A DNA stretch of 64,000 nucleotides from Bacillus sp. ISL-34 (GTDB lineage Bacteria; Bacillota; Bacilli; Bacillales; DSM-1321), in the NCBI RefSeq assembly GCF_018613325.1, contig NZ_JAGGQJ010000036.1, positions 186,001 through 250,000 of the forward strand. The letters run 5' to 3'. The notes beneath the pieces were generated by a model. It ran no database searches and had not been told where the DNA came from. It saw only the letters and a list, made by a program, of their open reading frames with translations. The translations under genes were made by a program, and so were the position numbers. Below, one piece after another: positions 1 to 9,319 of the stretch. How positions within the stretch are numbered: the stretch's first letter is position 1; every line of letters starts with the position of its first letter.

Positions 1-1512
1 TTCAGGCAGAAGATCTTTCGCTTCACGCTCAAACCAGATGTTTGAGCCGTGTTCACGGAATAGGTTTGAAATATGGTCGATGGTTTCATCTGTAATGATC
101 GGCTCGCCATTTTCTGCATAAAACACTGGAATTGGGACGCCCCAAGCGCGTTGGCGGGAAATACACCAATCCCCGCGGTCACGGACCATATTGAATAGGC
201 GCGTTTCGCCCCAAGCCGGTACCCATTTGGTTTCTTCAATCGCTTCCAGAAGTTCACTGCGGAAGTCTTTGATTGACGCGAACCATTGTGCTGTTGCACG
301 GAAGATTGTTGGCTTCTTCGTCCGCCAGTCATGTGGATAAGAGTGCGTAATGAACGTCAAGTTCAATAACGCGCCTGCTTCAGTTAATTTTTCGGTAATT
401 GGTTTATTCGCTTGATCATAAAATAATCCGGCAAACTCCCCAGCCTCTTCCGTCATGACTCCTTTTTCATCTACAGGACAAAGTACGTCCAAGCCATATT
501 TTTGCCCAATGATAAAGTCATCTTCACCATGGCCAGGCGCCGTATGAACACAACCCGTTCCAGCTTCAGTCGTTACGTGCTCACCTAACATCACTAAAGA
601 TTCGCGGTCATAAAGAGGATGTTTGGCAACAGCACGGTCCAACTCGCTACCTTTTACCGTTTTCAGGATAGACGGGTTTTCCCAGCCTAATGTTTCCGTT
701 ACCGATTCAAGCAGTGCCTCAGCAAGTAAGAATTTTTCATTTTCGACAGCCACTACTACGTAATTTAATTGCGGATGCAATGAGATACCAAGATTAGCCG
801 GGATCGTCCATGGAGTTGTCGTCCAGATGATGATTTTGACGCCTTCATCGATTACACCTTTTCCATCTGTGACCTCAAAAGCAACATAGATTGACGCAGA
901 GCGTTTATCTTGATATTCAATTTCAGCTTCGGCTAGCGCTGATTCACTTGATGGGGACCAGTAAACAGGTTTTTTCCCTTTATAAATGTAGCCTTTTTTC
1001 GCCATTTCACCGAATACCTTGATTTGCTGTGCTTCATATTCAGGCTTTAATGTGATATAAGGATTTTCCCAATCACCACGGACCCCTATTCTCTTAAACT
1101 GCTCACGTTGATTGTCAATCTGACCATAAGCATATTCTTCACAAAGCTTCCTGAATTCGGCAACGCTCATTTCTTTCCGTTTCACGCCTTTTTTCGTCAA
1201 TGCCGTTTCGATTGGAAGCCCATGCGTATCCCAGCCAGGTACATACGGTGCTTGAAAACCGCTCATCGATTTAAATCGGACAATGAAATCCTTTAAAACC
1301 TTATTCATTGCATGGCCCATATGGATATCGCCGTTGGCATATGGAGGTCCATCATGCAAAATGAATAAAGGACGTCCTTCCGTTTGTTCTTGCACTTTTT
1401 TATAGATGTTCATTTCTTTCCATTTTTCTTGGATTTCCGGTTCACGTTTCGGTAAATTCCCCCGCATTGGAAATTCAGTTTTAGGCATCAATAAGGTATC
1501 TTTGTATTCCAT
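1..1512 (-). CDS. ileS: Isoleucyl-tRNA synthetase, N-terminal part (cut by window edge)
   Basis: Class I aminoacyl-tRNA synthetase that charges tRNA-Ile in the cytoplasm. The first 504 codons are present; the C-terminal part, including the KMSKS region, lies outside the window. The HIGH-type ATP-binding motif (G-D-I-H-M-G-H) is at residues 61-67, followed by the CP1 editing domain, with conserved WTTTPWT and [15 protein letters not shown] stretches. Two in-frame ATGs (1515 and 1512) follow a GGAGG ribosome site; 1512 gives the [15 protein letters not shown] start matching B. subtilis. The T-box leader directly upstream supports the isoleucine assignment. Confidence 0.97.
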   Translation of the reverse strand, partial: MEYKDTLLMPKTEFPMRGNLPKREPEIQEKWKEMNIYKKVQEQTEGRPLFILHDGPPYANGDIHMGHAMNKVLKDFIVRFKSMSGFQAPYVPGWDTHGLPIETALTKKGVKRKEMSVAEFRKLCEEYAYGQIDNQREQFKRIGVRGDWENPYITLKPEYEAQQIKVFGEMAKKGYIYKGKKPVYWSPSSESALAEAEIEYQDKRSASIYVAFEVTDGKGVIDEGVKIIIWTTTPWTIPANLGISLHPQLNYVVVAVENEKFLLAEALLESVTETLGWENPSILKTVKGSELDRAVAKHPLYDRESLVMLGEHVTTEAGTGCVHTAPGHGEDDFIIGQKYGLDVLCPVDEKGVMTEEAGEFAGLFYDQANKPITEKLTEAGALLNLTFITHSYPHDWRTKKPTIFRATAQWFASIKDFRSELLEAIEETKWVPAWGETRLFNMVRDRGDWCISRQRAWGVPIPVFYAENGEPIITDETIDHISNLFREHGSNIWFEREAKDLLPE

Positions 1513-1574
1513 CATAAAATCCTCCATCCGTCTTTTAAAAAAATTCATTCGAACCGATGACTTGATATCCGGCC

Positions 1575-1862
1575 AAAATAAAAAGCCCTCTCATCCCTAA
1601 AAAAGGGACGAGAAAGCTTTGCTTCCCGCGGTACCACCCTGGCTAGAAAGATCCACATAGTGAATCCAACCTCTCGAGCATTCGTAACGTGAATGAAACG
1701 CTTCATTTACTTACTGCATAAGCAGGTTCAACTCAGAACTCAAGGGTGATCTTCAATATCTTCGCTTATTCCGGGCTTTCACCATCCCCGGTTCGCTAAA
1801 AATAAGTGTGTGAAGAATTTACTTTCCCTGTCATCGTCTAATATCATAATGAATAGTATTGT
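1575..1862 (-). promoter_or_regulatory. T-box riboswitch leader of ileS
   Basis: tRNA-sensing leader that lets ileS be transcribed when uncharged tRNA-Ile accumulates. The T-box core AGGGTGGTACCGCGG (minus strand) lies at about 1626-1640. The Stem I specifier region has an ATC (Ile) codon at 1748-1750 followed by ACC. A terminator hairpin with a CTCGTCCCT arm and a U-rich tail lies at about 1575-1613. The 5' end is set from the promoter just upstream. Confidence 0.95.
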
Positions 1863-1868
1863 TAAAAA

Positions 1869-1898
1869 ATTATATGCGAAAAAAGTGTTCAAAGTCAA
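1869..1898 (-). promoter_or_regulatory. SigA promoter of the ileS T-box transcript
   Basis: The minus strand has a -35 TTGACT (1893-1898), an 18-base spacer and a perfect -10 TATAAT (1869-1874). This places the RNA start near 1862, just upstream of the T-box Stem I. Confidence 0.8.
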
Positions 1899-1906
1899 GG
1901 AATCGT

Positions 1907-2422
1907 TTAAATTTCCTCTTCCACTCTCTCATTTAATTCTATTTCAGTCGCATCCACTTCATAATCCAGAAGATGATCCCAATCGTCATTGTCCAGCAAA
2001 TCCAGCTGTGCACCGACAAGCATTTTGAAACGCGTCCGGAATACTTTGGATTGCTTTTTCAAATCTTCAATATCCATCGCTATTTTCCTTGCTTTCACAA
2101 GTGACTCATTGACGATCCTGTCTGCATTTTTCTCTGCTTCCTTTATGATCAGTTTCGCTTCTTTTTGGGCATTGCGCCTTAATTCTTCGGCTGCTTCTTG
2201 AGCGACAATAATCGACTTGTTAAGTGTACCTTCAATTGTCGTAAAATGTCCCAAACGATCAAAAGTTTCGTTCAGTTTATCTTCAAGTTCTTTCTTCTCC
2301 CTCAAAATCAGTTCATAATCCTTAATGACCTGGTCGAGAAATTCATTTACTTCATCTTCATCATACCCTCGAAATACTTTGTTAAATTCCTTGTTATGTA
2401 TATCTATCGGGGTTAAGGGCAT
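1907..2422 (-). CDS. divIVA: Cell-division/polarity protein DivIVA
   Basis: Coiled-coil scaffold that binds negatively curved membrane at septa and poles. In Bacillus it positions MinCD through MinJ and anchors the chromosome at the pole during sporulation. The 171 residues start MPLTPIDIHNKEF; Phe17-Arg18 is the membrane-inserting pair described for B. subtilis, and long heptad-rich coiled coils follow to about residue 150. Length is close to the 164-residue B. subtilis protein. It is the last gene of the ylm block and is followed by ileS, as in B. subtilis. A weak promoter-like TTGTCG/TACTAG pair lies just upstream. Confidence 0.96.
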   Translation of the reverse strand: MPLTPIDIHNKEFNKVFRGYDEDEVNEFLDQVIKDYELILREKKELEDKLNETFDRLGHFTTIEGTLNKSIIVAQEAAEELRRNAQKEAKLIIKEAEKNADRIVNESLVKARKIAMDIEDLKKQSKVFRTRFKMLVGAQLDLLDNDDWDHLLDYEVDATEIELNERVEEEI

Positions 2423-2507
2423 TACGGCACCTCCAGAACGGTTTCTACTCTAGTATGTTAAAACTCTATATTCGACAATAAATTTATAAATCCTGCTTTT
2501 TATTGAA

Positions 2508-3281
2508 TTATTTTTGTCTGCCTAACGAGATTCTCCACTTATCCTTCTTGGTTTTCCCATCGATTGAAGCTATTTTACATCTGCCAAAACCTCTGATGGA
2601 AAGTGTATCACCTTCACGGCATTCTTCCGAGACGTTTTCCGTTTGCTTGAAATTCACCTTTACTTTTCCTGACGTTATCAAGGCCTGCGTTTTTTGACGT
2701 GACATATTCAGGACGGAAGATATCACACTGTCAAGCCTAAGGGAACTGACTGTGGTTACTTGCTCTTCCCATTTTTCCTTAACTTGGACGATATTCTCGA
2801 TCGGAAGCCGTTTAATGGAAACGGAAGCGTTACCTATTTTCTCCAGATTTCCTGTGAGATATGAATCCATCTCTTCGGCAGCTATAAAATGAATATGCTC
2901 CTCCGTCACTATTATATCACCAAATTTTTCACGTTTTACCCCTAGTGACATCAAGGTTCCAAGTATTTGCCTATGTTCAAGCGTAACAAACTTTTTTGGA
3001 TAGGAGATATCGTATAAGGAGATATTGAAATCCGATGGTTCAGGAGAGTAATAATCAGGGTAAATGAGCACACGTTTTCGCTCTACGAAATCGCTCCCGC
3101 CATTGAATTGCAGTTTCGCATCCGGATCATTCCCAATTAAGGAAGTAAGGATTTCCTGCTGACGCGGATCAAGAAAATCAGATAGTTTCGGAGCGTAGGA
3201 ATTTTTAACCTGATCAATCCAATTCATGGCCTGGTCAATGAAATCTTTTTCCTCCGGCCTGAAATGCTGATAAATACTCAT
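2508..3281 (-). CDS. ylmH: YlmH, S4-domain RNA-binding protein (RqcP2-type)
   Basis: 257 residues ending in an S4 RNA-binding domain (about 182-250, with LDSVISSVLNMSRQKTQ and the basic tail). The N-terminal two thirds match the YlmH family. Family knowledge links YlmH to binding stalled 50S subunits in ribosome-associated quality control, parallel to RqcP; older work tied the ylm genes to division. It sits between ylmG and divIVA. The function here is inferred from family and position. Confidence 0.93.
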   Translation of the reverse strand: MSIYQHFRPEEKDFIDQAMNWIDQVKNSYAPKLSDFLDPRQQEILTSLIGNDPDAKLQFNGGSDFVERKRVLIYPDYYSPEPSDFNISLYDISYPKKFVTLEHRQILGTLMSLGVKREKFGDIIVTEEHIHFIAAEEMDSYLTGNLEKIGNASVSIKRLPIENIVQVKEKWEEQVTTVSSLRLDSVISSVLNMSRQKTQALITSGKVKVNFKQTENVSEECREGDTLSIRGFGRCKIASIDGKTKKDKWRISLGRQK

Positions 3282-3348
3282 GATTGAATAAATGCTCCTT
3301 AGTTATCAAATTAATGGTCGATCATGGATTAAACACGTTCTGCGTTGC

Positions 3349-3383
3349 TACTACACAGCGGAGAATCTTCCGACTGTGTAGTA
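3349..3383. repeat. Inverted repeat (stem-loop) between ylmG and ylmH
   Basis: A perfect 10-bp inverted repeat TACTACACAG/CTGTGTAGTA (3349-3358 and 3374-3383) encloses a second 4-bp pair CGGA/TCCG. No T-run follows on either strand, so it is not a standard terminator. Role unknown; it could be an mRNA processing or stability element in the sepF-ylmG-ylmH transcript. Confidence 0.6.
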
Positions 3384-3408
3384 AGATGCATGTCAGGTTA
3401 ATTGTTGA

Positions 3409-3675
3409 TCATCCTATCAAAGTCTGTAAGTAATAGATTCCATAACCGCTGGCAAAATTAAGAACCAGCAAGGCCACAAGAGGTGAAAGATCAATCATGC
3501 CAAGTGACGGAATGAACTTTCTGAACGGTTCTAAATACGGTTCGCAAATCTTTTCCAGAAATTGACCAATCGATGTCTCCCTTGCATTGGGGAACCATGA
3601 CATCAATATGTAAACGATTAATGCCATTGAATAAATTTCAATTAAATAATATAAACCTTGAAGCACTAAACCCAT
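3409..3675 (-). CDS. ylmG: YlmG, YggT-family membrane protein
   Basis: 88-residue membrane protein of the YggT family with two hydrophobic segments (about 2-25 and 65-86) around a conserved middle ([16 protein letters not shown]...[13 protein letters not shown]). YlmG relatives are linked to division and, in plastids, nucleoid distribution. It directly follows sepF with a 6-base gap, the usual order. Confidence 0.93.
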   Translation of the reverse strand: MGLVLQGLYYLIEIYSMALIVYILMSWFPNARETSIGQFLEKICEPYLEPFRKFIPSLGMIDLSPLVALLVLNFASGYGIYYLQTLIG

Positions 3676-3681
3676 TAACCA

Positions 3682-4146
3682 TTACCACCTCGCTTCTTCG
3701 TACTCCTCTTCGGCGGCGAAGCCGGTAATATTACCGGAAACATCGACGTTGTCCGGGGTACATAAGAATATATCTGTTCCGATTTTTTGGATATCCCCGC
3801 TGATTGCATAGACAGTCCCACTTAGAAAATCGATGATTCGCTTTCCTTGGTCATGCTGGATTCGTTGAAGGTTCACGACTACAGCGCGCCTGTTTTTTAA
3901 ATGGTCAGCTACCTCCTGGGCTTCTGCATAAGCACGAGGCTCCAATAATACTACTTTAGAAGATTTCTGTACGCTTTGCAAACTTACGATATTCTGATTG
4001 CTATTATTCCCTCCAGAAGCGGACTGCTGCTGTTTAGCTGACTTCACGACTTTTGGTTCAGCCTCCTCTTCTTCGATCACTTCTTCCCTGTACTCATACT
4101 CATCATCCAGCGCGAAATAAGATTTAAATTTTGATACGAACGACAT
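3682..4146 (-). CDS. sepF: Septum-forming protein SepF
   Basis: 154-residue membrane anchor for FtsZ. The N-terminal amphipathic helix ([19 protein letters not shown]) would insert in the membrane. An acidic, Gln/Asn-rich linker spans about residues 20-65, and the C-terminal alpha/beta domain (about 65-140, containing [20 protein letters not shown] and [17 protein letters not shown]) binds FtsZ and polymerises into rings. It follows ylmE by 21 bases and is likely co-transcribed. Confidence 0.96.
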   Translation of the reverse strand: MSFVSKFKSYFALDDEYEYREEVIEEEEAEPKVVKSAKQQQSASGGNNSNQNIVSLQSVQKSSKVVLLEPRAYAEAQEVADHLKNRRAVVVNLQRIQHDQGKRIIDFLSGTVYAISGDIQKIGTDIFLCTPDNVDVSGNITGFAAEEEYEEARW

Positions 4147-4167
4147 CTATAGCGTACCTCCTTAAAA

Positions 4168-4839
4168 TTATTCGCCTACAAGTGCTGTACCAATCCTGAT
4201 CATTGTAGCGCCTTCCTCAATGGCTATCATGAAATCATTGGACATACCCATGGACAATTCAGTGCAGGGGGCATGCTTCAACTCTAAATTTTGTATTTCA
4301 ACCTGGATGCCTTTCAGTTTCCGGAAGCATTCCCGCAAGACCTGTTCATCATCGGTCAATGGCGCCATCGTCATCAATCCTGCAACATTCACCTTATCAA
4401 AATCAGATAACCCTTTTATGAAATCCATTGTCGCCTCAGGATTCAAACCATGTTTTGATTCCTCACCAGATACATTCACCTGCACTAAACAGTTTATCGG
4501 CTCTTTTGCGCGTTTCTGAATTTCTTCTGCCAAAGAAATGCGATCCAAAGAATGGATATACGAAATTTTATCGATGACATTCTTTACTTTGCGTGTTTGC
4601 ATGGAACCAATATAATGCCAGTTGGGCTTGTCCTTCAGCACTTCATATTTAGTCAAAAGCCCTTCGTCACGGTTTTCACCCAAATCAAGTATTCCCGCTT
4701 CCAATGCTTCATTCGCTCTCTCGACCGAAACATATTTCGTCACTGCGATCAACTTTATCGCTTCACGGTCCCTTCCGCTATTTTCACATGCTCTATTTAT
4801 TTTTTCTTCGATGTTTTTTAAATTGTCCACTACTTTCAC
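4168..4839 (-). CDS. ylmE: YlmE, YggS/PROSC-family PLP-binding protein
   Basis: Single-domain type III-fold PLP-binding protein involved in PLP and amino-acid homeostasis rather than a defined catalysis. The PLP lysine is K35 in LIAVTKYVS, and [26 protein letters not shown] forms the phosphate-binding end. I chose the GTG at 4839 (MKVVDNLKN), which matches B. subtilis and leaves 2 bases after pgeF; an upstream ATG at 4863 would contain the AAGGAGG ribosome site. The chosen start has a long 13-base spacing, so it is not certain. Confidence 0.92.
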   Translation of the reverse strand: MKVVDNLKNIEEKINRACENSGRDREAIKLIAVTKYVSVERANEALEAGILDLGENRDEGLLTKYEVLKDKPNWHYIGSMQTRKVKNVIDKISYIHSLDRISLAEEIQKRAKEPINCLVQVNVSGEESKHGLNPEATMDFIKGLSDFDKVNVAGLMTMAPLTDDEQVLRECFRKLKGIQVEIQNLELKHAPCTELSMGMSNDFMIAIEEGATMIRIGTALVGE

Positions 4840-4841
4840 TG

Positions 4842-5669
4842 TTACTCTAAATCCTCCTTCCAACCGATAAAGCTCATCAATCTGCCTGTCTTCCCGTTAT
4901 CACGGCGATGTGAAAAAAACAATTCATGATCACAGCTTGTACAGTATGATGTTACGTCGATCTGGCTTTTTGGAATTCCTGATTTTTGAAGAATCAATGC
5001 ATTAAGTTGCTTAAGGTCTAATTGATATTGTCCTTCACTGATTAAATTATAGGGCTTTTCGTCAATATCTACCAGCAAATTCTGCACTAAATCCATGACA
5101 TAATCATCAACTACATAGCACTTCGAACAAATCGACGGTCCAATAACAGCAAATATCTCACTTGCTTTTATACCCTCACTCAGCCATGCCTCAACCATTT
5201 TTCGTGCAATTCCATTAACGGTACCTTTCCAGCCAGCATGTGCCACCCCAATCATACCATGTGCCGGAGCAATAAAATATAAGGGCACGCAGTCTGCATA
5301 GCAAAGGGTCAATAAAGCGTTTTGGTCCTTCGTAAAGAAGCCGTCAGTCGCTTTAAAGGCTGAATCATAATCCGTAGCACCTCTCCCGCCATCACGGCTG
5401 GTGACTTGCTGGATTTTCGTTTCATGTGTCTGCTCGGCGCCTATCCATACATTAAGCGGAAACTTCAGCGTATCGGCTAAAATCCTACGGTTTCCCTGGA
5501 CATCTTCAAGTTTATCACCGACATGAAAACCGGTATTCAATGTTTGAAAATCACCTGTACTGACTCCCCCATTTTTTGTGGTGAAGCCCGCTACGAGCTG
5601 GAGATTTTTTTGTCTCCAGCTGTCAATGAGCATATATTGATCTTTTATTAAAACAAATGGCTCTTTCAT
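4842..5669 (-). CDS. pgeF: PgeF/YlmD, laccase-domain purine nucleoside hydrolase/phosphorylase family
   Basis: 275-residue member of the DUF152/YfiH/PgeF family, once called multicopper polyphenol oxidoreductase. Family work shows Zn-dependent purine nucleoside phosphorylase/adenosine deaminase activity, and a peptidoglycan-editing role in E. coli. The expected metal ligands are visible: His82 (EQTHETK), Cys127 (CYADC) and His144 (HAGWKGT), plus GPSICSKCY. It precedes ylmE in the ylm cluster. Confidence 0.94.
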   Translation of the reverse strand: MKEPFVLIKDQYMLIDSWRQKNLQLVAGFTTKNGGVSTGDFQTLNTGFHVGDKLEDVQGNRRILADTLKFPLNVWIGAEQTHETKIQQVTSRDGGRGATDYDSAFKATDGFFTKDQNALLTLCYADCVPLYFIAPAHGMIGVAHAGWKGTVNGIARKMVEAWLSEGIKASEIFAVIGPSICSKCYVVDDYVMDLVQNLLVDIDEKPYNLISEGQYQLDLKQLNALILQKSGIPKSQIDVTSYCTSCDHELFFSHRRDNGKTGRLMSFIGWKEDLE

Positions 5670-5724
5670 GCTATAAACCTCTTTATTTTTAGTCTAGTGT
5701 ATCATATATTTGCGCCATGCACCT

Positions 5725-5994
5725 TTAAAACCGTTCATCTTTCAGTTCTGCTTGAAATACCGTCTGATGTTCAACAAGAATGACATCTGCACCGATTTTT
5801 TTTATTTTACGCCATGGAATCACAATATCCTGTTCCCTGCCAAAAAAACCCATTAACCTGGTTCCATTTGAAACGATGATCGCCTCTATTTTCCCCGTGG
5901 CCGTATTGATTTCAAGATCTGACATATTACCTAATTTCTTACCATCCGCTATATTGACGATATCCTTAATTTGAAATTCGGAAATCCTGGTCAC
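5725..5994 (-). CDS. ylmC: YlmC/YmxH-family PRC-barrel sporulation protein
   Basis: 89-residue PRC-barrel protein (RISEFQIKDIVNIADGKKLGNMSDLEIN...VIPWRKIKKIGADVILV). The YlmC/YmxH family is found in spore formers and follows sigG in Bacillus, but its molecular role is not settled. A predicted terminator separates it from sigG, so it probably has its own promoter; I could not place one convincingly. Confidence 0.9.
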   Translation of the reverse strand: MTRISEFQIKDIVNIADGKKLGNMSDLEINTATGKIEAIIVSNGTRLMGFFGREQDIVIPWRKIKKIGADVILVEHQTVFQAELKDERF

Positions 5995-6130
5995 ATCACT
6001 CAGCTCCTCAAAATTTCATCATAGATGAAGGTCCTATTCCTATGTATATGACATGATGCGCTCAAGGATGAAGAATACGATAAATAAACGTCCATTCTAT
6101 TCACGATACCTTCCGGAAGGGATTTTCCAC

Positions 6131-6195
6131 AAAATAAAAAAGCCGCTATGGATAAGCAGCTGCTTAGCGGGTATCGACATTTCTGCCCTACCCGC
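6131..6195 (-). terminator. sigG terminator with an overlapping alternative hairpin
   Basis: On the minus strand CCGCTA/TAGCGG arms (6165-6170 and 6143-6148) surround a self-complementary AAGCAGCTGCTT and are followed by CTTTTTTATTTTG, a good intrinsic terminator. A second, upstream hairpin AGCGGGTA/TACCCGCT (about 6188-6195 and 6166-6173) shares the CCGCT arm, so the two cannot form together. It terminates sigG, or works as an attenuator before ylmC. Confidence 0.7.
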
Positions 6196-6224
6196 TTCAG
6201 CTAACTACTTCTCATGCTCAGCTT

Positions 6225-7004
6225 CTACTGTTGGATATTTTTATTCATTTGCTTGATTGCGGCTTTTTCCAATCGGGAGACCTGTGCTTGTGAAATGCCG
6301 ATTTCCTCGGCTACCTCCATTTGCGTTTTCCCTTGGAAAAACCGTTTGCGAAGGATCATTTTTTCCCGGTCATTCAACCGTCTCATGCCTTCGTTTATAG
6401 CTATTTCATCAATCCAGGTACTATCTTTATTTTTTTCATCACTCAGTTGGTCGAGTACATAAATCGGATCCCCGCCATCATTATAAATCGGTTCAAAAAG
6501 TGAAACTGGATCTTGTATAGCATCTAGTGCAAAAACAATTTCTTCATGAGGTACTTCCAACACCTTGGCGATTTCTTCAGCCGTCGGCTCACGAAGGGTC
6601 TGGCTTATGAGCTTCTCTTTTACCTGCAAAGCTTTGTAAGCGATGTCTCTTAAAGAACGGGATACCCGAATCGGATTATTGTCACGAAGATATCTTCTGA
6701 TTTCTCCAATAATCATCGGTACAGCATACGTTGAAAACTTAACATTTTGACCTAGGTCAAAGTTATCTATCGACTTCATTAACCCTATACAGCCTACCTG
6801 AAATAGATCATCTACATACTCTCCCCGATTGTTAAAGCGTTGAATGACGCTTAGAACGAGTCGAAGATTCCCGTTTACCAGTTTCTCTCTTGCTGAAATA
6901 TCGCCATCTTGCAGTTCTTTAAAGAGTTTTCTCATTTCTTCATTCTTTAAAACCGGTAATTTTGATGTATCCACACCGCAGATTTCAACCTTATTACGAG
7001 ACAA
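6225..7004 (-). CDS. sigG: RNA polymerase sigma-G, late forespore sigma factor
   Basis: Sigma-70 family factor that directs forespore genes after engulfment. The 259 residues begin SRNKVEICGVDTSKLPVLKNEE, as in B. subtilis SigG. Region 2 (NGNLRLVLSVIQRF...FSTYAVPMIIGEIRRYLRD) and region 4 helix-turn-helix (KTQMEVAEEIGISQAQVSRLEK) are intact. The start is TTG at 7004, behind a GAGGAGG site; the longer upstream reading is non-homologous. A forespore-type promoter sits in the short gap after sigE. Confidence 0.97.
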   Translation of the reverse strand: MSRNKVEICGVDTSKLPVLKNEEMRKLFKELQDGDISAREKLVNGNLRLVLSVIQRFNNRGEYVDDLFQVGCIGLMKSIDNFDLGQNVKFSTYAVPMIIGEIRRYLRDNNPIRVSRSLRDIAYKALQVKEKLISQTLREPTAEEIAKVLEVPHEEIVFALDAIQDPVSLFEPIYNDGGDPIYVLDQLSDEKNKDSTWIDEIAINEGMRRLNDREKMILRKRFFQGKTQMEVAEEIGISQAQVSRLEKAAIKQMNKNIQQ

Positions 7005-7041
7005 AATTATTCCCTCCTCACAGGAGCGCTGTACAAAAAAC

Positions 7042-7069
7042 AGTATCTCCGTGGGAGGAAAAAATATGC
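7042..7069 (-). promoter_or_regulatory. Candidate SigF/SigG-type promoter of sigG
   Basis: The minus strand has a -35-like GCATA (7065-7069) and a -10-like GGAGATACT (7042-7050) separated by 15 bases or so, resembling the SigF consensus GYWTA/GGNRANANT. It lies between sigE and sigG and would start RNA about 30 bases before the sigG initiation codon. This fits the known forespore transcription of sigG. Confidence 0.55.
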
Positions 7070-7154
7070 ACATGGCTAGAACAGAAAATCCCCATTATTT
7101 TTCATTATAGCTACCAAAGTATTGATTTGATTGACATTTAAGCACATTATTTTT

Positions 7155-7874
7155 TTACACCATTTTATTAAATTCTTTTCGAAGCCTCTTAATAATCCTT
7201 TTTTCCAAACGCGAAATGTAAGATTGGGAAATCCCCAGCATGTCGGCAACGTCCTTTTGGGTTTTTTCTTCTCCGCCTGCAAGTCCAAAACGGAGTTCCA
7301 TTATCTGTTTTTCACGTTCGGATAACTGTGTAAGTGCTTTTGTCAGCAGCTTACGGTCAACGTTTGCCTCAAGGTCCTTCGTGATAATATCATCGTCCGT
7401 TCCAAGTACATCGGATAACAGTAGTTCATTTCCATCCCAATCAATATTCAGAGGTTCATCAAAAGAAACTTCAGAACGGATTTTGTTATTTCTGCGCAAA
7501 TACATTAATATTTCATTCTCGATGCATCTCGAAGCATATGTAGCCAGTTTTATTTTCTTCTCAGGATTGAATGTATTCACAGCTTTGATTAAACCTATGG
7601 TACCAATGCTGATTAAATCTTCAATATTGATGCCAGTATTTTCGAATTTCCTGGCAATATAAACCACAAGCCTTAAATTACGTTCAATCAAGATCGATCG
7701 TGCAGCTTCATCACCATTGGGTAATTTATTGATCAGTATTGCCTCTTCTTCCTTTGAAAGGGGAGGCGGCAGTGCCTCACTCCCTCCAATATAAAATATT
7801 TCGTCCGTTTTCAATCCGAGCTTGAACAATAGTTTGTACCAAAAATAAGTGAGCCGAAGAATGAATTTCTTCAA
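7155..7874 (-). CDS. sigE: Pro-sigma-E, early mother-cell sigma factor precursor
   Basis: 239-residue precursor. The first 27 or so residues ([22 protein letters not shown]...) are the membrane-binding pro-sequence removed by SpoIIGA near EIFYIGG. Regions 2 ([33 protein letters not shown]...) and 4 ([23 protein letters not shown]) follow. It forms the spoIIG operon with spoIIGA, 58 bases upstream, and is followed by sigG, the canonical order. Confidence 0.97.
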   Translation of the reverse strand: MKKFILRLTYFWYKLLFKLGLKTDEIFYIGGSEALPPPLSKEEEAILINKLPNGDEAARSILIERNLRLVVYIARKFENTGINIEDLISIGTIGLIKAVNTFNPEKKIKLATYASRCIENEILMYLRRNNKIRSEVSFDEPLNIDWDGNELLLSDVLGTDDDIITKDLEANVDRKLLTKALTQLSEREKQIMELRFGLAGGEEKTQKDVADMLGISQSYISRLEKRIIKRLRKEFNKMV

Positions 7875-7932
7875 AATAATTCTCCCTTCTAATAAACGGA
7901 TTATGGGTCAAATTTTAGAGTGAATCGATGGT

Positions 7933-8859
7933 TCAGGAGGCATTTTGCACCGGTATCCCGGTTAACATTTTCGGGTGAACGATAGATTGATAGCTATTGT
8001 CGGGAGAGAGTTGCTGAAAGGTAAACGAAACGAGACCCTGCTTGACATGAAATTCTTTTTCTCCTTGAATGATTTTGATGTAATCCGGTTTGATTGCGGT
8101 TAACAGCTGATGTTCATGACCCACGACTTTATAAGGGATGACACGCATTCTTCCTGTCCATGAGTATTCGGGCTGCACTTCCTGACTAATGAGGTTATCA
8201 GGGTTTTTAAAGAGCTCCAGCATATCGTCCGGGATTCCTGCTTCCCCGCCTGAAAGAGAGATGATCATGACTGGGGAACGTGTAATCGGGTCATATAGTT
8301 GATTGCCGCTATCCACCAATCCATGAAATTTTCCTTCAAAGTCAGAAATTTTAACCGAGACCGAAACCATTTGTTCATGTGTAAGCTTTGTCATCTCCAT
8401 TCCTTCAAGTGTTCGCTTGGAAAATTGCCATGCGAGCGGGAACCCGATCATTACGAATATCCAGCTGACAGGGTCGCCAAAACGGTTGATTCCTGCATAT
8501 TGACCAGGGTCCTTGGACACGACTTGGAATTCAAATAGGTAATGAAGTCCCAGAAGGATTCCCCCCGATAAAAACGTCACGAAATATAAAGTGGCCACCG
8601 ATTTCATGAAAAGTTTTAACCTATTGAACCCAAAGGTTGCCAGCACCATGACCAGGGATACTAAAATCTTCATGTACACTCGGTCGGCAATTGCATAAAA
8701 AGGAGTGAATGCCAATACGATAATGACGGAACCAATCAGCCCGCCAATGCATACCCGCCAAAGAGCTACCCTTCGTTTGAGAATGATTGCGGTCCAATAT
8801 AAAAGGAGGCAGTCAAATAACCAATTCAACAACCAGATCACATCTAAATATAAAGTCAA
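7933..8859 (-). CDS. spoIIGA: SpoIIGA, pro-sigma-E processing aspartic protease
   Basis: 308-residue septal membrane protease that cleaves pro-sigma-E after activation by forespore SpoIIR. The N-terminal half (about 1-145) has five hydrophobic segments; the C-terminal half is the aspartyl protease domain with catalytic Asp183 in LVDSGNQLYDP, the same position as in B. subtilis. In B. subtilis bpr lies between this gene and ftsZ; here that gap holds no intact gene. Confidence 0.96.
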   Translation of the reverse strand: MTLYLDVIWLLNWLFDCLLLYWTAIILKRRVALWRVCIGGLIGSVIIVLAFTPFYAIADRVYMKILVSLVMVLATFGFNRLKLFMKSVATLYFVTFLSGGILLGLHYLFEFQVVSKDPGQYAGINRFGDPVSWIFVMIGFPLAWQFSKRTLEGMEMTKLTHEQMVSVSVKISDFEGKFHGLVDSGNQLYDPITRSPVMIISLSGGEAGIPDDMLELFKNPDNLISQEVQPEYSWTGRMRVIPYKVVGHEHQLLTAIKPDYIKIIQGEKEFHVKQGLVSFTFQQLSPDNSYQSIVHPKMLTGIPVQNAS

Positions 8860-8902
8860 ACACCCTCCCCTCCTTTTATGAACTAACCTTCCACTAGCAA
8901 AA

Positions 8903-8990
8903 AGTATAGCGTACCTGCCCTTAGAAAGTGTGTCACTTTTTGTACTGAAAACTTAAGAGTTTTTCAGTCATTTTTACCCTTTTTGTAGAA
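8903..8990 (-). promoter_or_regulatory. spoIIG promoter with Spo0A-box-like site
   Basis: The minus strand shows GTGACA (8931-8936) and TATACT (8903-8908) separated by 22 bases. This matches the unusually long spacing known for the Spo0A-activated, SigA-dependent B. subtilis spoIIG promoter. About 90 bases upstream of the inferred start, the plus strand reads TTTGTAGAA (8982-8990), one mismatch from the 0A box TTTGTCRAA. Confidence 0.55.
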
Positions 8991-9277
8991 AAACAACTAT
9001 TGATATTTTCAATACTGTCTTAGAGACTATCCTGCTCCCTTTTACTTCTGTCGATTTATGTTATAAAAGTTTAATAATTTATAGTTCTCTCATCTTTTTG
9101 GATGCCTTCTGTCAAGGCAATCCGTCAGATACCGCTCAGGGACATTCAGACAAGATCAAGGATGCTATTATGAAGATTTCGTTGAAGCACTTCGGTCCGG
9201 GTGATAAAGCTGAAGAGTGCCCCATTATTATAAGGTCATTGGACACTAATGCTGTTAAGGAATTCATTGATTAACGA
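8991..9277. other. spoIIGA-ftsZ gap with a possible 34-codon ORF
   Basis: No established gene. The plus strand has a long frame without stops but no good start until ATG 9170. From there a 34-residue peptide MKISLKHFGPGDKAEECPII... ends at 9274, with an AAGGA ribosome-like site 8 bases upstream. It runs convergent to ftsZ and stops just before the ftsZ terminator. I do not recognise the sequence; it may be a relic of a gene lost here or a chance ORF. Confidence 0.3.
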
Positions 9278-9304
9278 CAAAAAACCGTCCCCATACGGGG
9301 ACGG
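9278..9304 (-). terminator. ftsZ terminator
   Basis: Perfect 8-bp stem CCGTCCCC/GGGGACGG (9285-9304) with a 4-base loop, followed on the minus strand by a T-run. It ends the ftsA-ftsZ transcript. Confidence 0.9.
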
Positions 9305-9319
9305 CAAGTGACGTCGGTA

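Noticed and set aside
8981-9169. Long stop-free plus-strand frame before the 34-codon ORF
   Set aside because: No start codon with a ribosome site, and the segment covers the spoIIG promoter region; kept only as part of the gap description.
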